Of a stretch of DNA of 33,712 nucleotides, positions 23,174 through 30,711 are shown piece by piece (position 1 is the first letter of the stretch; each line of letters opens with the position of its first letter). Under the pieces are notes generated by a model. That model saw nothing but the letters and a program-made list of their open reading frames with translations, was not told where the DNA came from and did not search any database. Source of the stretch: JACCTI01 sp051005695. Lineage in GTDB: Bacteria > Verrucomicrobiota > Verrucomicrobiia > Chthoniobacterales > UBA10450. Made by a program: the position numbers and the translations under genes. The stretch covers positions 1-33,712 of the forward strand of contig JBPCJC010000048.1 of assembly GCA_051005695.1 (NCBI GenBank), in the 5' to 3' direction.

Positions 23174-23920
23174 GTGACGCTGGCCGATTATCTGCGCGCT
23201 GCGCGCAAGGCGCTGATTTTTACCGGCGCCGGGATTTCCACCGGCAGCGGGATTCCGGATTTTCGCGGACCGAATGGCGTTTGGAAACGGCGACAGCCGG
23301 TTTATTTCCAGGACTTCATGTCCTCGGCGGCGGCGCGGATTGAACACTGGGATTACAAGCTCGAGGGGCACGATGCCTTTCGCGATGCGCGTCCGACAGC
23401 GGTGCATCAAGCACTCGTTAGGCTAGAGCAGGCGGGCAAGCTGGGCGCGGTCGTGACGCAAAATATCGACGGCTTGCACAGTCTCGCGGGCACGAGCGCG
23501 GAACGATTGATCGAGCTGCACGGCACAAACGCGCTCGTCGAGTGCCAGAGCTGCGGGCGGCGTGATGAGCCCGGCCCGCACTTCGAATTTTTCCGTCGCG
23601 AACGCACTCCCCCGCTCTGTGATTGCGGCGGATTTTTGAAGCCGGCGACGATCAGTTTCGGACAAAACCTGGATGCCCGCATGCTCGCGCGCGCGACTGA
23701 TGCGGCGATGGCGGCCGACCTCGTGGTCGCGCTCGGTTCGACCTTGTCGGTTTATCCGGCGGCGTCGTTTCCGCTGTTGACCGCGCGCCGCGGAGTTCCC
23801 TACGTGATCGTGAACCGCGGCGAAACCGAACACGATGGCGAACCCGCGGTCACGCTGCGTTTAGAAGGAGAAGTGAACGAGATTTTCCCCGCTGCTGTCG
23901 AAGAAGCTTGTGCAGACTAG
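23174..23920 (+). CDS. cobB: NAD-dependent protein deacylase, Sir2 family
   Basis: A 248-residue sirtuin that removes acyl groups from lysines using NAD and releases nicotinamide. The NAD site is FTGAGISTGSGIPDFRG (16-32). VVTQNIDGLH (93-102) and the catalytic H116 in IELHG follow. A zinc-ribbon is formed by C124, C127, C149 and C151; the second pair is C-x-C (LCDCGG), one residue shorter than the common C-x2-C. ISFGQ and VALGSTLSVYPA complete the fold. The start is GTG at 23174; no ATG lies upstream before the previous gene's stop. It is probably co-transcribed with the two genes before it. A dispersed word at 23415 is read as LVR. Confidence 0.93.
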   Translation: MTLADYLRAARKALIFTGAGISTGSGIPDFRGPNGVWKRRQPVYFQDFMSSAAARIEHWDYKLEGHDAFRDARPTAVHQALVRLEQAGKLGAVVTQNIDGLHSLAGTSAERLIELHGTNALVECQSCGRRDEPGPHFEFFRRERTPPLCDCGGFLKPATISFGQNLDARMLARATDAAMAADLVVALGSTLSVYPAASFPLLTARRGVPYVIVNRGETEHDGEPAVTLRLEGEVNEIFPAAVEEACAD

Positions 23921-24007
23921 CTGCATCTTCTCGAGCGAAGCCAACGCTTGACCGCGAGCGCTCCCGCCTCAATCTAGCGCCTCAACTTAAACCAAAAGGA
24001 AACACTC

Positions 24008-25066
24008 ATGGGACTCTTGGATTACCTCCGCGGCCAATTGATCGAGATCATCGAATGGACCGACGATTCGCGCGACACCATCTCCTTCCGCTACCCGGAT
24101 AACGACGCCGAGATTAAACGCGGCGCACAGTTGATCGTGCGCGAATCGCAGGTCGCGCAGTTCGTTTATCTGGGCGAATTCGGCGACACTTTCGGTCCCG
24201 GGAAATACAGCCTAACGACTGATAACATTCCGATCCTGACTTCCCTGAAGTCGTGGAAGTACGGCTTCGAGTCGCCGTTTAAGGCGGACGTCTACTACGT
24301 CACCACGCGTCTCTTCACCGGCAACAAATGGGGCACCTCGAACCCGATCATGATGCGGGATCAGGATTTCGGAATCGTGCGGGTGCGAGCCTTCGGCACC
24401 TATGATTTTCACGTCACAGATCCGAAGAAGATGCTCAAGGAAGTGGCGGGCTCGGACCAGAATTTCCGCCTCGACGAATTCACCGAGACGATGCGCTCGC
24501 GGATCGTCAGCCTCTTTAGCGACGCACTCGCGACCGCGAAAATTCCCGTGCTCGATCTGGCTTCACGTTATCAGGATGTCGGCGAAGCGTTGCTCCCTCT
24601 GATCAATCCGATCATGTCGGCGAAGTACGGAATCGAGCTCCCGAGTTTCGTACTCGAAAATGTTTCCGTGCCGCCGGAAGTGGAACAGGCAATCGATAAA
24701 CGCTCGAGCATGGCGGCAGTCGGGAATCTCAATGATTACGTCAAATTCCAGATGGCGCAGGGCATGGAAAAAGGCGGCAGCGCCGGTGGTGTTGCTACGG
24801 AAATGGCGGTCGGTCTGGCGATGGCGCAACAGATGATGAAGCAGGGCAACGTGCAGACGACGCCGGATGCGGTGGCGCCCGCGAATCCCGCGCCCGCCTC
24901 GTCAGGTCTGCCGGAATTGCTCACGCCCGCGCAGGCGGCGGAAGCGCTCGGCGTGAGTGAAGCGGATGTCATGCAGAGCCTCGAAGGCGGCGAGCTGAAG
25001 GGAAAAAAAATCGGCTCGAGTTATCGGGTCACGCGCACGGCCTTGAACGAATTTCTGCAGAGCTAA
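24008..25066 (+). CDS. SPFH (YdjI-like) protein with C-terminal excisionase-type helix-turn-helix
   Basis: A 352-residue protein. Residues 1-260 match the YdjI-like SPFH/virion-core-like family: MGLLDYLRGQLIEIIEW, LIVRESQVAQFVYLGEFGD, FGPGKYSLTTDNIPIL and LENVSVPPEVEQAIDKRSSM. A Gly/Ala/Met-rich linker follows. Residues 305-352 form a small helix-turn-helix of the excisionase/HTH_17 type (LTPAQAAEALGVSEADVM, IGSSYRVTRTALNEFL). In Bacillus the YdjI protein works with zinc-ribbon membrane partners at the membrane; the next gene here is such a protein. AAGGA at 23996-24000 is a good ribosome binding site, one of the few clear ones in the window. A dispersed word is at 24210. Confidence 0.85.
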   Translation: MGLLDYLRGQLIEIIEWTDDSRDTISFRYPDNDAEIKRGAQLIVRESQVAQFVYLGEFGDTFGPGKYSLTTDNIPILTSLKSWKYGFESPFKADVYYVTTRLFTGNKWGTSNPIMMRDQDFGIVRVRAFGTYDFHVTDPKKMLKEVAGSDQNFRLDEFTETMRSRIVSLFSDALATAKIPVLDLASRYQDVGEALLPLINPIMSAKYGIELPSFVLENVSVPPEVEQAIDKRSSMAAVGNLNDYVKFQMAQGMEKGGSAGGVATEMAVGLAMAQQMMKQGNVQTTPDAVAPANPAPASSGLPELLTPAQAAEALGVSEADVMQSLEGGELKGKKIGSSYRVTRTALNEFLQS

Positions 25067-25068
25067 CG

Positions 25069-26166
25069 ATGGCGGAAGTCACGGCGCGCGAGCGTTTCGA
25101 ATGTCCATCGTGCGGCGGCGCCGCGGAATGGTCGCCCGCGAAACAGGCGTTGGTTTGTCCGTTTTGCGGAACGGTTTCGCCGCGACAACCCGGAGCCGCC
25201 GGCAGCGGCGAAGTGCGCGAGCTCGATCTCGCGGAAGCCTTGCGCAATCTGCCCGAGAGCGCGCGCGGTTGGGAGACCGCGACCCGAACGGTCAAGTGCC
25301 AAAGCTGCCAGGCGATCTCGGTTTTTAAACCAGAACGAGTCGCGCAGAATTGCGATTTCTGCGGCTCACCGGCGCTCGTCCCGTATGAGCAAACGCAGGC
25401 GCCCATTCGACCGGCGAGCGTGCTCCCGTTCAAGCTGAGCGCGAGCGATGTGCGCGAAAAAGTGCACGGCTGGTATCGCAGCCGCTGGTTCGCGCCGAAC
25501 AAGTTCAAGAGCCACGCCTTTACCGATACCCTGCACGGAATTTATCTGCCGTATTGGACCTTCGATGCGCAGGTCGCAGCGCAATGGCGCGCGGAAGCCG
25601 GCTTCTATTATTATACCACCGAGAGCTACACCGATTCGAATGGCCGCACGCAGACGCGCCAGGTGCAACAGACCCGTTGGGAGCCGGCCAGTGGCTCGTT
25701 AGACCATTTTTTCGATGACGAACTTGTGCCCGCTTCGCGCGGGGTGCCGGCGCCGCTTTTGCGCCAGATCGAACCATTCCCGACGCGCGAGCTGGCGGCG
25801 TATGATCCCGGTTACGTCTCCGGCTGGGTGGTCGAGCAATATCAAATCGATCTCGTGGCCGCGGCGACAAATTCCCGCGCAACCATGGATGAAAAACTGC
25901 GCGCACTTTGCGCGGCGCAAATTCCCGGCGACACCTACCGCGTCCTGGAAGTGAGCGCGGATTACAGCGGGCAAACCTTCAAGCACGTGCTCCTGCCGGT
26001 CTGGCTCCTGACTTATCAATACGGCGCGAGAACTTTCCGGATCGTGGCCAACGGTTTCACCGGCACAGTGGCCGGAAAATATCCGAAGAGCTGGATCAAG
26101 ATCGCGCTCCTCGTGCTGGTGATTCTCGTCGTACTCCTGATCGTCCTCGCGATCTCGAACAACTAA
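25069..26166 (+). CDS. double zinc-ribbon protein with C-terminal membrane anchor
   Basis: A 365-residue protein starting 2 bp after the SPFH gene. Two zinc ribbons are visible: C12/C15 with C30/C33, and C77/C80 with C95/C98. The middle region (about 110-330) holds aromatic-rich strands such as HGIYLPYWTFDAQV and EAGFYYYTTESYT, then LLPVWLLTYQYG. A transmembrane helix lies at the extreme C-terminus (about 343-361), leaving only a few residues outside, so the protein is tail-anchored with a cytoplasmic body. It fits the TFIIB-type zinc-ribbon partner of YdjI-like SPFH proteins. The pair probably forms a membrane-associated scaffold; its role is inferred. Confidence 0.85.
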   Translation: MAEVTARERFECPSCGGAAEWSPAKQALVCPFCGTVSPRQPGAAGSGEVRELDLAEALRNLPESARGWETATRTVKCQSCQAISVFKPERVAQNCDFCGSPALVPYEQTQAPIRPASVLPFKLSASDVREKVHGWYRSRWFAPNKFKSHAFTDTLHGIYLPYWTFDAQVAAQWRAEAGFYYYTTESYTDSNGRTQTRQVQQTRWEPASGSLDHFFDDELVPASRGVPAPLLRQIEPFPTRELAAYDPGYVSGWVVEQYQIDLVAAATNSRATMDEKLRALCAAQIPGDTYRVLEVSADYSGQTFKHVLLPVWLLTYQYGARTFRIVANGFTGTVAGKYPKSWIKIALLVLVILVVLLIVLAISNN

Positions 26167-26174
26167 ATCTTCGC

Positions 26175-26909
26175 CTAACGAGTGCTGGCGCCGAGCAAGG
26201 GCGGACGCAGGAAGATGACTTTCTGCTCGCTCGTCTCGGCGCCGCGGCTGCGAAAAAATTCCCGTAGCTCTTCGTTCATAAACTCACCGTCGAACTCGCG
26301 GTTAAACTCGAGCCAAATGCGGCCGCGCGGTTTCAAGCGACACCTGAGATCAATGAGAAAAAAATCCCACTCACGCGGGCCCCAGAGGGCGTCGCTTTTG
26401 TGGCCGTTAAAACAAATCATGAACGCGGTGATGAGATCGAATCTCGCGCCGAGATCCGGCAATGGCTGGAACGCTTCGACTCGCCAGATGATGCGCTTCA
26501 AGCCGAGCAGCCGGGTCATCTCCGGATACATCGGCACTTCGTCGATATCGAGCGCGACCGGGTCGTGCCCGAACCATTTGCAGATGTAGAGAAAATAACC
26601 CGCGCCCGAGCCGATATCGAGAACCCGCCGGCGCCGTCCATAATCGAGATGGAGCGCGCCGACGCGGAGCAAGTTGGTGCGAACCCATTTTTTCAGGTCG
26701 AGATATTTCGGCCATTCCTGCCCGGGATTTTCGACCGCGTGGCGATCGTGAATCGCGCGGAAACCCTGGCGATCAATGCTCGAAATGATGCGATCGGCAT
26801 CGACCCGAAAGACGAGCCGGCGTTTGAGAATCGCGCGCCCGGCATGCTTGCGCATGCTTTGCAGCAGCCGCGGGTCGCCGAGTTTTTTGAGCTTGTGGAA
26901 GAGGCGCAT
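26175..26909 (-). CDS. class I SAM-dependent methyltransferase
   Basis: A 244-residue methyltransferase. The SAM motif I is RRVLDIGSGAGYFLYICKWFG; motif II is at PVALDIDEVP; a later strand is FDLITAFMICFN. The N-terminal 80 residues are basic. The C-terminal half contains LRCRLKPRGRIWLEFNREFDG. The substrate is unknown; sugar, lipid or small-molecule targets are all possible. It converges with the zinc-ribbon gene, with only 8 bp between stops. Its TAG stop lies in the GCCTAACGA word at 26173-26181. A terminator-like hairpin separates it from the response regulator upstream on the same strand. Confidence 0.8.
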   Translation of the reverse strand: MRLFHKLKKLGDPRLLQSMRKHAGRAILKRRLVFRVDADRIISSIDRQGFRAIHDRHAVENPGQEWPKYLDLKKWVRTNLLRVGALHLDYGRRRRVLDIGSGAGYFLYICKWFGHDPVALDIDEVPMYPEMTRLLGLKRIIWRVEAFQPLPDLGARFDLITAFMICFNGHKSDALWGPREWDFFLIDLRCRLKPRGRIWLEFNREFDGEFMNEELREFFRSRGAETSEQKVIFLRPPLLGASTR

Positions 26910-26939
26910 GCGGGCCGCGCAACCTTAGGCGGTTCCCGG

Positions 26940-26973
26940 AAAAACGCACGAGGCTCCGCGGCCGGGCGTGCGT
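26940..26973 (-). terminator. rho-independent terminator after the response regulator gene
   Basis: Read on the minus strand, ACGCACG (26973-26967) pairs with CGTGCGT (26950-26944) around a GC-rich loop that can itself fold (GCC/GGC). A run of about five T residues follows immediately (26944-26940). It lies just past the stop of the response regulator (26978) and before the methyltransferase start (26909), so it should end the kinase/regulator transcript. Confidence 0.7.
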
Positions 26974-26977
26974 CTTT

Positions 26978-27511
26978 TTACCAGCGCGTTTGCAGTTCGA
27001 TCTCCGCGGCGCGCAACTCCAGACTGCGATCGCGCAGCGCATCTTCCATCGCGGCGTGCTGCATTTCGAGCTGCAGCTGCAGCCGCCGGGTCTCGAGAAC
27101 GTTGTTGATTCGCAAGAGCACTTCGGTTTGATCGAACGGCTTCAGGATGAAATCGGTCGCACCCGCGCGCAGGGCGCGGCGTTTGGTTTTTTCATTCGCG
27201 TCCGCGGTCAGGATGATCACCGGCAGCGCGGCCACGCCCGGAGCCGCCCGGATCAATTCCAAAACTGCGAAGCCGTCGAGGAACGGCATCATCAAATCGA
27301 GCAGGACCAAATCGGGCGCGAAAGTCCGGCACGTTTCCAAGACCTGGCGCGGGTCGGCCAGCAGTTGCAGCCGCGTGTAGCCGTGCGTGTTCAGCACATC
27401 TTCCAGGAGCGCGAGGTTCAACGGCTCGTCGTCGACCACGAGAATTTTCATCTGCGGGTGGGCCGCAAAATCCGCCGGGGCCACGGCCAGTTCATCCTTC
27501 AGGGGATTCAT
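26978..27511 (-). CDS. single-domain response regulator with C-terminal coiled coil
   Basis: A 177-residue protein. After a 20-residue leader comes a complete CheY-like receiver: MKILVVDDEP (acidic pair D27/D28), phospho-acceptor D72 in VLLDLMMPFLDG, and K124 in FILKPFD. Residues about 133-177 are a helix rich in Glu, Arg and Leu with no DNA-binding or enzymatic output, so it probably signals by protein contact or acts as a phosphate shuttle. The ATG at 27511 is chosen; an ATG at 27451 directly before KILVVDD is possible. It lies 26 bp after the hybrid kinase on the same strand and is its likely partner. Confidence 0.88.
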   Translation of the reverse strand: MNPLKDELAVAPADFAAHPQMKILVVDDEPLNLALLEDVLNTHGYTRLQLLADPRQVLETCRTFAPDLVLLDLMMPFLDGFAVLELIRAAPGVAALPVIILTADANEKTKRRALRAGATDFILKPFDQTEVLLRINNVLETRRLQLQLEMQHAAMEDALRDRSLELRAAEIELQTRW

Positions 27512-27537
27512 TTTTTGTTCACGCGCAAAAACACTCG

Positions 27538-30111
27538 TTAGGCGGCGACCGGTTCTTCGGCCGGCTTCTCGACGCCGTTGGTCTCGTCGATCACGCGATA
27601 AAATTCTTCCATGTCGAGTGGCTTGGTCAGGTAATAGTTCGCGCCCGCATTCATCAGGCGTTCGACTTGCCGCGGGGTGGCATCGGCGCTGATCACCACG
27701 ACCGGAGTCTTGCCGGTCGCCGGATCTTTGCGCAGCCGCGCGAGCACATCCCAACCCGGAATGTCCGGGAGGTGCAAATCGAGCAGGATGAGATCGGGAC
27801 AATGTTGCCGCGCGAGATCGAGGCCGAGCTGGCCTTGCATCGCGGTGATTAAAGCAATCTGCGGCTGATCCGCGAGCATTTGCTCGATCAGGCTCAGGTT
27901 GGAAAGATTGTCTTCGATATAAAGAATCCGGCGTTGCGGCCGCTCCGCCGCGAAGGCAAGTTCGTTAGGAACTTTGGCGCTCGCGAGACGTGAGAGAGGT
28001 GACTCCGCGGTCGGGAGTTCTACCCAAAAAGTGCTGCCGACTCCGCCGTTGCCGTTGACGCCGATCGAGCCGCGCATCGCGTGCACCAGCCGCTGGCACA
28101 AGGCCAGCCCAAGCCCGGCGCCTTCGACGGCCGATTGTTCCGCGCCGAGGCGATCGAACGGGGTGAAGAGGCGCGATAATTTATCCGCGGGAATTCCCGC
28201 GCCGCTGTCGCTGACGGCGATGCGCACGGTGTTCTCACCGCAGCGGCCATCGGAAACCGTGACGCGCCCGCCGGCCGGCGTGTACTTGACCGCGTTGGTC
28301 AGCAAATTCAAAAGCACTTGCTTGAAGCGCTGACGATCCGCCTGCACATGGCAATCGCGTTCGAGCTCAGTCGCAACCACGAGTTCGATCGAACGCTCGG
28401 TCGCCATCGGTCGCATCAGATCGAGCGCTTCCTGCAGGACCTCGCCGATCGCGACCGGCTCGAGCGAGAGCTGCAAATTGCCCGCTTCGATCCGGCTGAT
28501 ATCGAGGACTTCGTTGATCAGGCTGAGGAGATGACGGCCGGCGTTGATGATGTAGCGCACGCGCGTCCGCTGCACCTCCGTCGGATTTTGGCGCTCGAGC
28601 AATTGCCCGAAACCGAGAATCGCATTCAGCGGCGTGCGCAGCTCGTGACTCATGCGCGAAAGAAATTCGTTCTTCGCGCAGTTCGCGCGGTCGGCGTCTT
28701 CCTTGGCGTCGCGGAGCTCTTTTTCAATCCGGGCACGCGCGGTGACATCGTGCGCCACGCAAAACATCAACTGTTCACTTTCCAGCCAAGAGATTGACCA
28801 AAGCACATCGACGACGGTTTCGTCTCGCCGCACATGACGGTTGACGAAGTCGGCCAGCTTGCCGGTTTGGAAAACTTTGGTGGTGGTCGCGTCGGTTAAC
28901 GAGCGGTCATCCGGATGGACAAATTCAATCTGCCGCCGCCCGGCCAGTTCCTCCGCGGTGTAACCCCAGAGCGCTTCGCAGGCCGCATTCACCGACACGA
29001 AACGGCCTTCGGCATCGAGGGTGCAAATGACGTCCTGCGAATTGTCCATGATCAGCTGGTTGGCTTTGATCGCGCCTTCCAGCTGACGCTTGCTCTCGCG
29101 CAAACCATCCTCGCTCTGTTTCCGCTCAGAGATGTCCTCGACCATGATCAGGTAATGGTGCGCGGTCCCGGATTCATCGCGGATCGCACAGGCGGTCCTC
29201 GTTACCCAGAGAACGCTCCCATCCTTGCGCACGTAACGTTTTTCCAGCGACGTCTTTGCTTTGCCTTCGAGCATCGAGCGCGCGGAGGCCTCGCTCTTTT
29301 CCAAATCTTCCGGGTAAGTCAGGTCAAGCGGATTGCGCGCGACTAACTCGTGCTCCTCGTAGCCCAACATCTCGCAGAGAGTCTTGTTCACTTGCTGGAA
29401 ACGCACATTCAATCCCATCATCGCCATCCCGATCGGTGCCTGCTCGAAGACCAGACGGCCGCTGCGTTCGCTGTCTTCCAGGGCGGCGGTGCGATTGGCG
29501 ATGAAGCGCATTTCGTTCACGCTCCGCAGGCAGGAAATCATCAGGAAGAGATTTTCGAAAACGACCCAGCCGGCGTGTTCGAATGAGCGCCACGGACTCG
29601 CGCTGAGCACACCGTAGACGGAATACGGCCAGTAAATTCCGCGAATGAAATGATCCAGGGCCACGACCAGCGTCGCCGGGATAAAAACTTTCCAGTCACG
29701 ATAAAACGAAAGAATGACCAGCGAGCCGAAGACGTGAAAGTGCGTCTCGATTCGCCCACCGGATAATCCGATGAGCAACCCTGACATCAGCATTTGCGCG
29801 ACCGCAAACACATGGCGGGTGACCGCCGCGCCCGGCCAGACCCTGGCCATCCAAGCCGGGAAAATACTGATCGCGCCCCCGAGAAAAACCGCTGCCCAGA
29901 CATGGAGGTGAATCTGGCTCGCAGTTCCCTCCCAGGTTCGCGGCGAAAACAAAAGCGCGATCACCACCGCCGCGATCCATTGGCCAATCATCAACTTGGC
30001 GAAAAGCCCATCGGTCTCGCGGAAAATGGCGTCGCGGTGCGCGCGGAAAAGTTCGTCCGCGCGCTTGCCAGACGTGCTGGCCGCCGCCCATTGCTCACCT
30101 ATTTCAAACAT
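27538..30111 (-). CDS. membrane hybrid histidine kinase (TM sensor, two PAS, HisKA, HATPase, receiver)
   Basis: An 857-residue sensor. Six or so transmembrane helices occupy about 40-200, with the conserved-looking SQIHLHVWAAVFLGGA and GGRIETHFHVFGSL. PAS/PAC 1 is at about 215-333 and PAS/PAC 2 at about 345-465. The HisKA box is SRMSHELRTPLNAI with H489. ATPase motifs are NLLTNAVKYTP, DSGAGIP and GLGLALC. The receiver (about 727-845) has D778 in LILLDLHLPDIPG and K830. The ATG at 30111 overlaps the TGA of the upstream RedB-like ORF, a coupled arrangement; a longer frame to 30174 would intrude on that gene. The ligand of the membrane domain is unknown. Its TAA stop lies in a TCGTTAGGC word. 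Confidence 0.92.
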   Translation of the reverse strand: MFEIGEQWAAASTSGKRADELFRAHRDAIFRETDGLFAKLMIGQWIAAVVIALLFSPRTWEGTASQIHLHVWAAVFLGGAISIFPAWMARVWPGAAVTRHVFAVAQMLMSGLLIGLSGGRIETHFHVFGSLVILSFYRDWKVFIPATLVVALDHFIRGIYWPYSVYGVLSASPWRSFEHAGWVVFENLFLMISCLRSVNEMRFIANRTAALEDSERSGRLVFEQAPIGMAMMGLNVRFQQVNKTLCEMLGYEEHELVARNPLDLTYPEDLEKSEASARSMLEGKAKTSLEKRYVRKDGSVLWVTRTACAIRDESGTAHHYLIMVEDISERKQSEDGLRESKRQLEGAIKANQLIMDNSQDVICTLDAEGRFVSVNAACEALWGYTAEELAGRRQIEFVHPDDRSLTDATTTKVFQTGKLADFVNRHVRRDETVVDVLWSISWLESEQLMFCVAHDVTARARIEKELRDAKEDADRANCAKNEFLSRMSHELRTPLNAILGFGQLLERQNPTEVQRTRVRYIINAGRHLLSLINEVLDISRIEAGNLQLSLEPVAIGEVLQEALDLMRPMATERSIELVVATELERDCHVQADRQRFKQVLLNLLTNAVKYTPAGGRVTVSDGRCGENTVRIAVSDSGAGIPADKLSRLFTPFDRLGAEQSAVEGAGLGLALCQRLVHAMRGSIGVNGNGGVGSTFWVELPTAESPLSRLASAKVPNELAFAAERPQRRILYIEDNLSNLSLIEQMLADQPQIALITAMQGQLGLDLARQHCPDLILLDLHLPDIPGWDVLARLRKDPATGKTPVVVISADATPRQVERLMNAGANYYLTKPLDMEEFYRVIDETNGVEKPAEEPVAA

Positions 30112-30484
30112 GTTTTTGCGGTGCAGCCTGCAGATGTCCGGCGCGTGAACACCCAGAGACGAGGGTTCGAGCACGCTCGCTGCGCTGATGATTGACTAAC
30201 GAGACGATGGCGGATTTACCCGTGCGCAACGGCGTGTCATCCCAATCCGCGCGACCGTTTGTCGCCTGCGTGCGCGAGCAATGCGGATGGGTAAACACCA
30301 GCAGCGTCGGTTTCGCTGACGAAAGCTTGATCGCGGACTGCGCGGGCCAGTTTGTCGGCAACGTCGCCACGGTGCCGGGCGTGCCTTCGTAGTTGAGCAG
30401 GGTGCGCAATCCGACCGCCACCGCCGTCATCCAGACGAGGCCGAACATTACGGTCAGGTAAATCTTCTTCCGTCTAAGAATCAT
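30104..30484 (-). pseudogene. internally shortened RedB-like thioredoxin-fold membrane protein
   Basis: 126 residues from ATG 30484. The N-terminus has one membrane helix (YLTVMFGLVWMTAVAVGL), then TPGTVATLPTNWP and TLLVFTHPHC. This matches RedB-type proteins that usually read AHPHCPCTRAS followed by about 90 residues of thioredoxin fold. Here HPHC is followed by SRTQATNGRADWDDTPLRTG and jumps to KSAIVSLVNH and a C-terminus (TLVSGC) resembling the normal protein end. The C-x-C pair and the core are missing, while the frame is intact. The junction carries a half-copy of the palindromic element. The stop overlaps the kinase ATG. It is probably non-functional as a redox protein; assignment rests on memory of the family. 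Confidence 0.5.
30235..30258. repeat. diverged half-arm of the palindromic element
   Basis: TGTCATCCC followed by a short variable stretch and CCGCGC matches the left arm of the 55-223 element at about 16 of the first 18 positions. Similarity then fades, and no second arm is found nearby. It lies exactly where the RedB-like gene has lost its core, suggesting that a past insertion or deletion at this element shortened the gene. Confidence 0.45.
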
Positions 30485-30711
30485 TCTACAGGCACACGCA
30501 CCCCGGGGATTTTTTAAGCACGCGGCATTCCCATTTGTGGAAAAACTCCGGCGCCAGATCAGGCGTGGGGATTTTCCTGCGAGAGCGCGGCAACCAATGC
30601 GACGGAAAGGCGCGCGCGATGTCTCGTTAGGCGTGACCTCGCGCGGACGCGCCAACCGTTGATTGCACTTGTTCCAGCGGGCCGCACCGGATACGAAAGA
30701 TGCCCCCTGGG

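Noticed and set aside
22538..23410. 290-codon minus-strand frame across the exported protein and cobB
   Set aside because: Antisense of two supported genes; no start context or domain.
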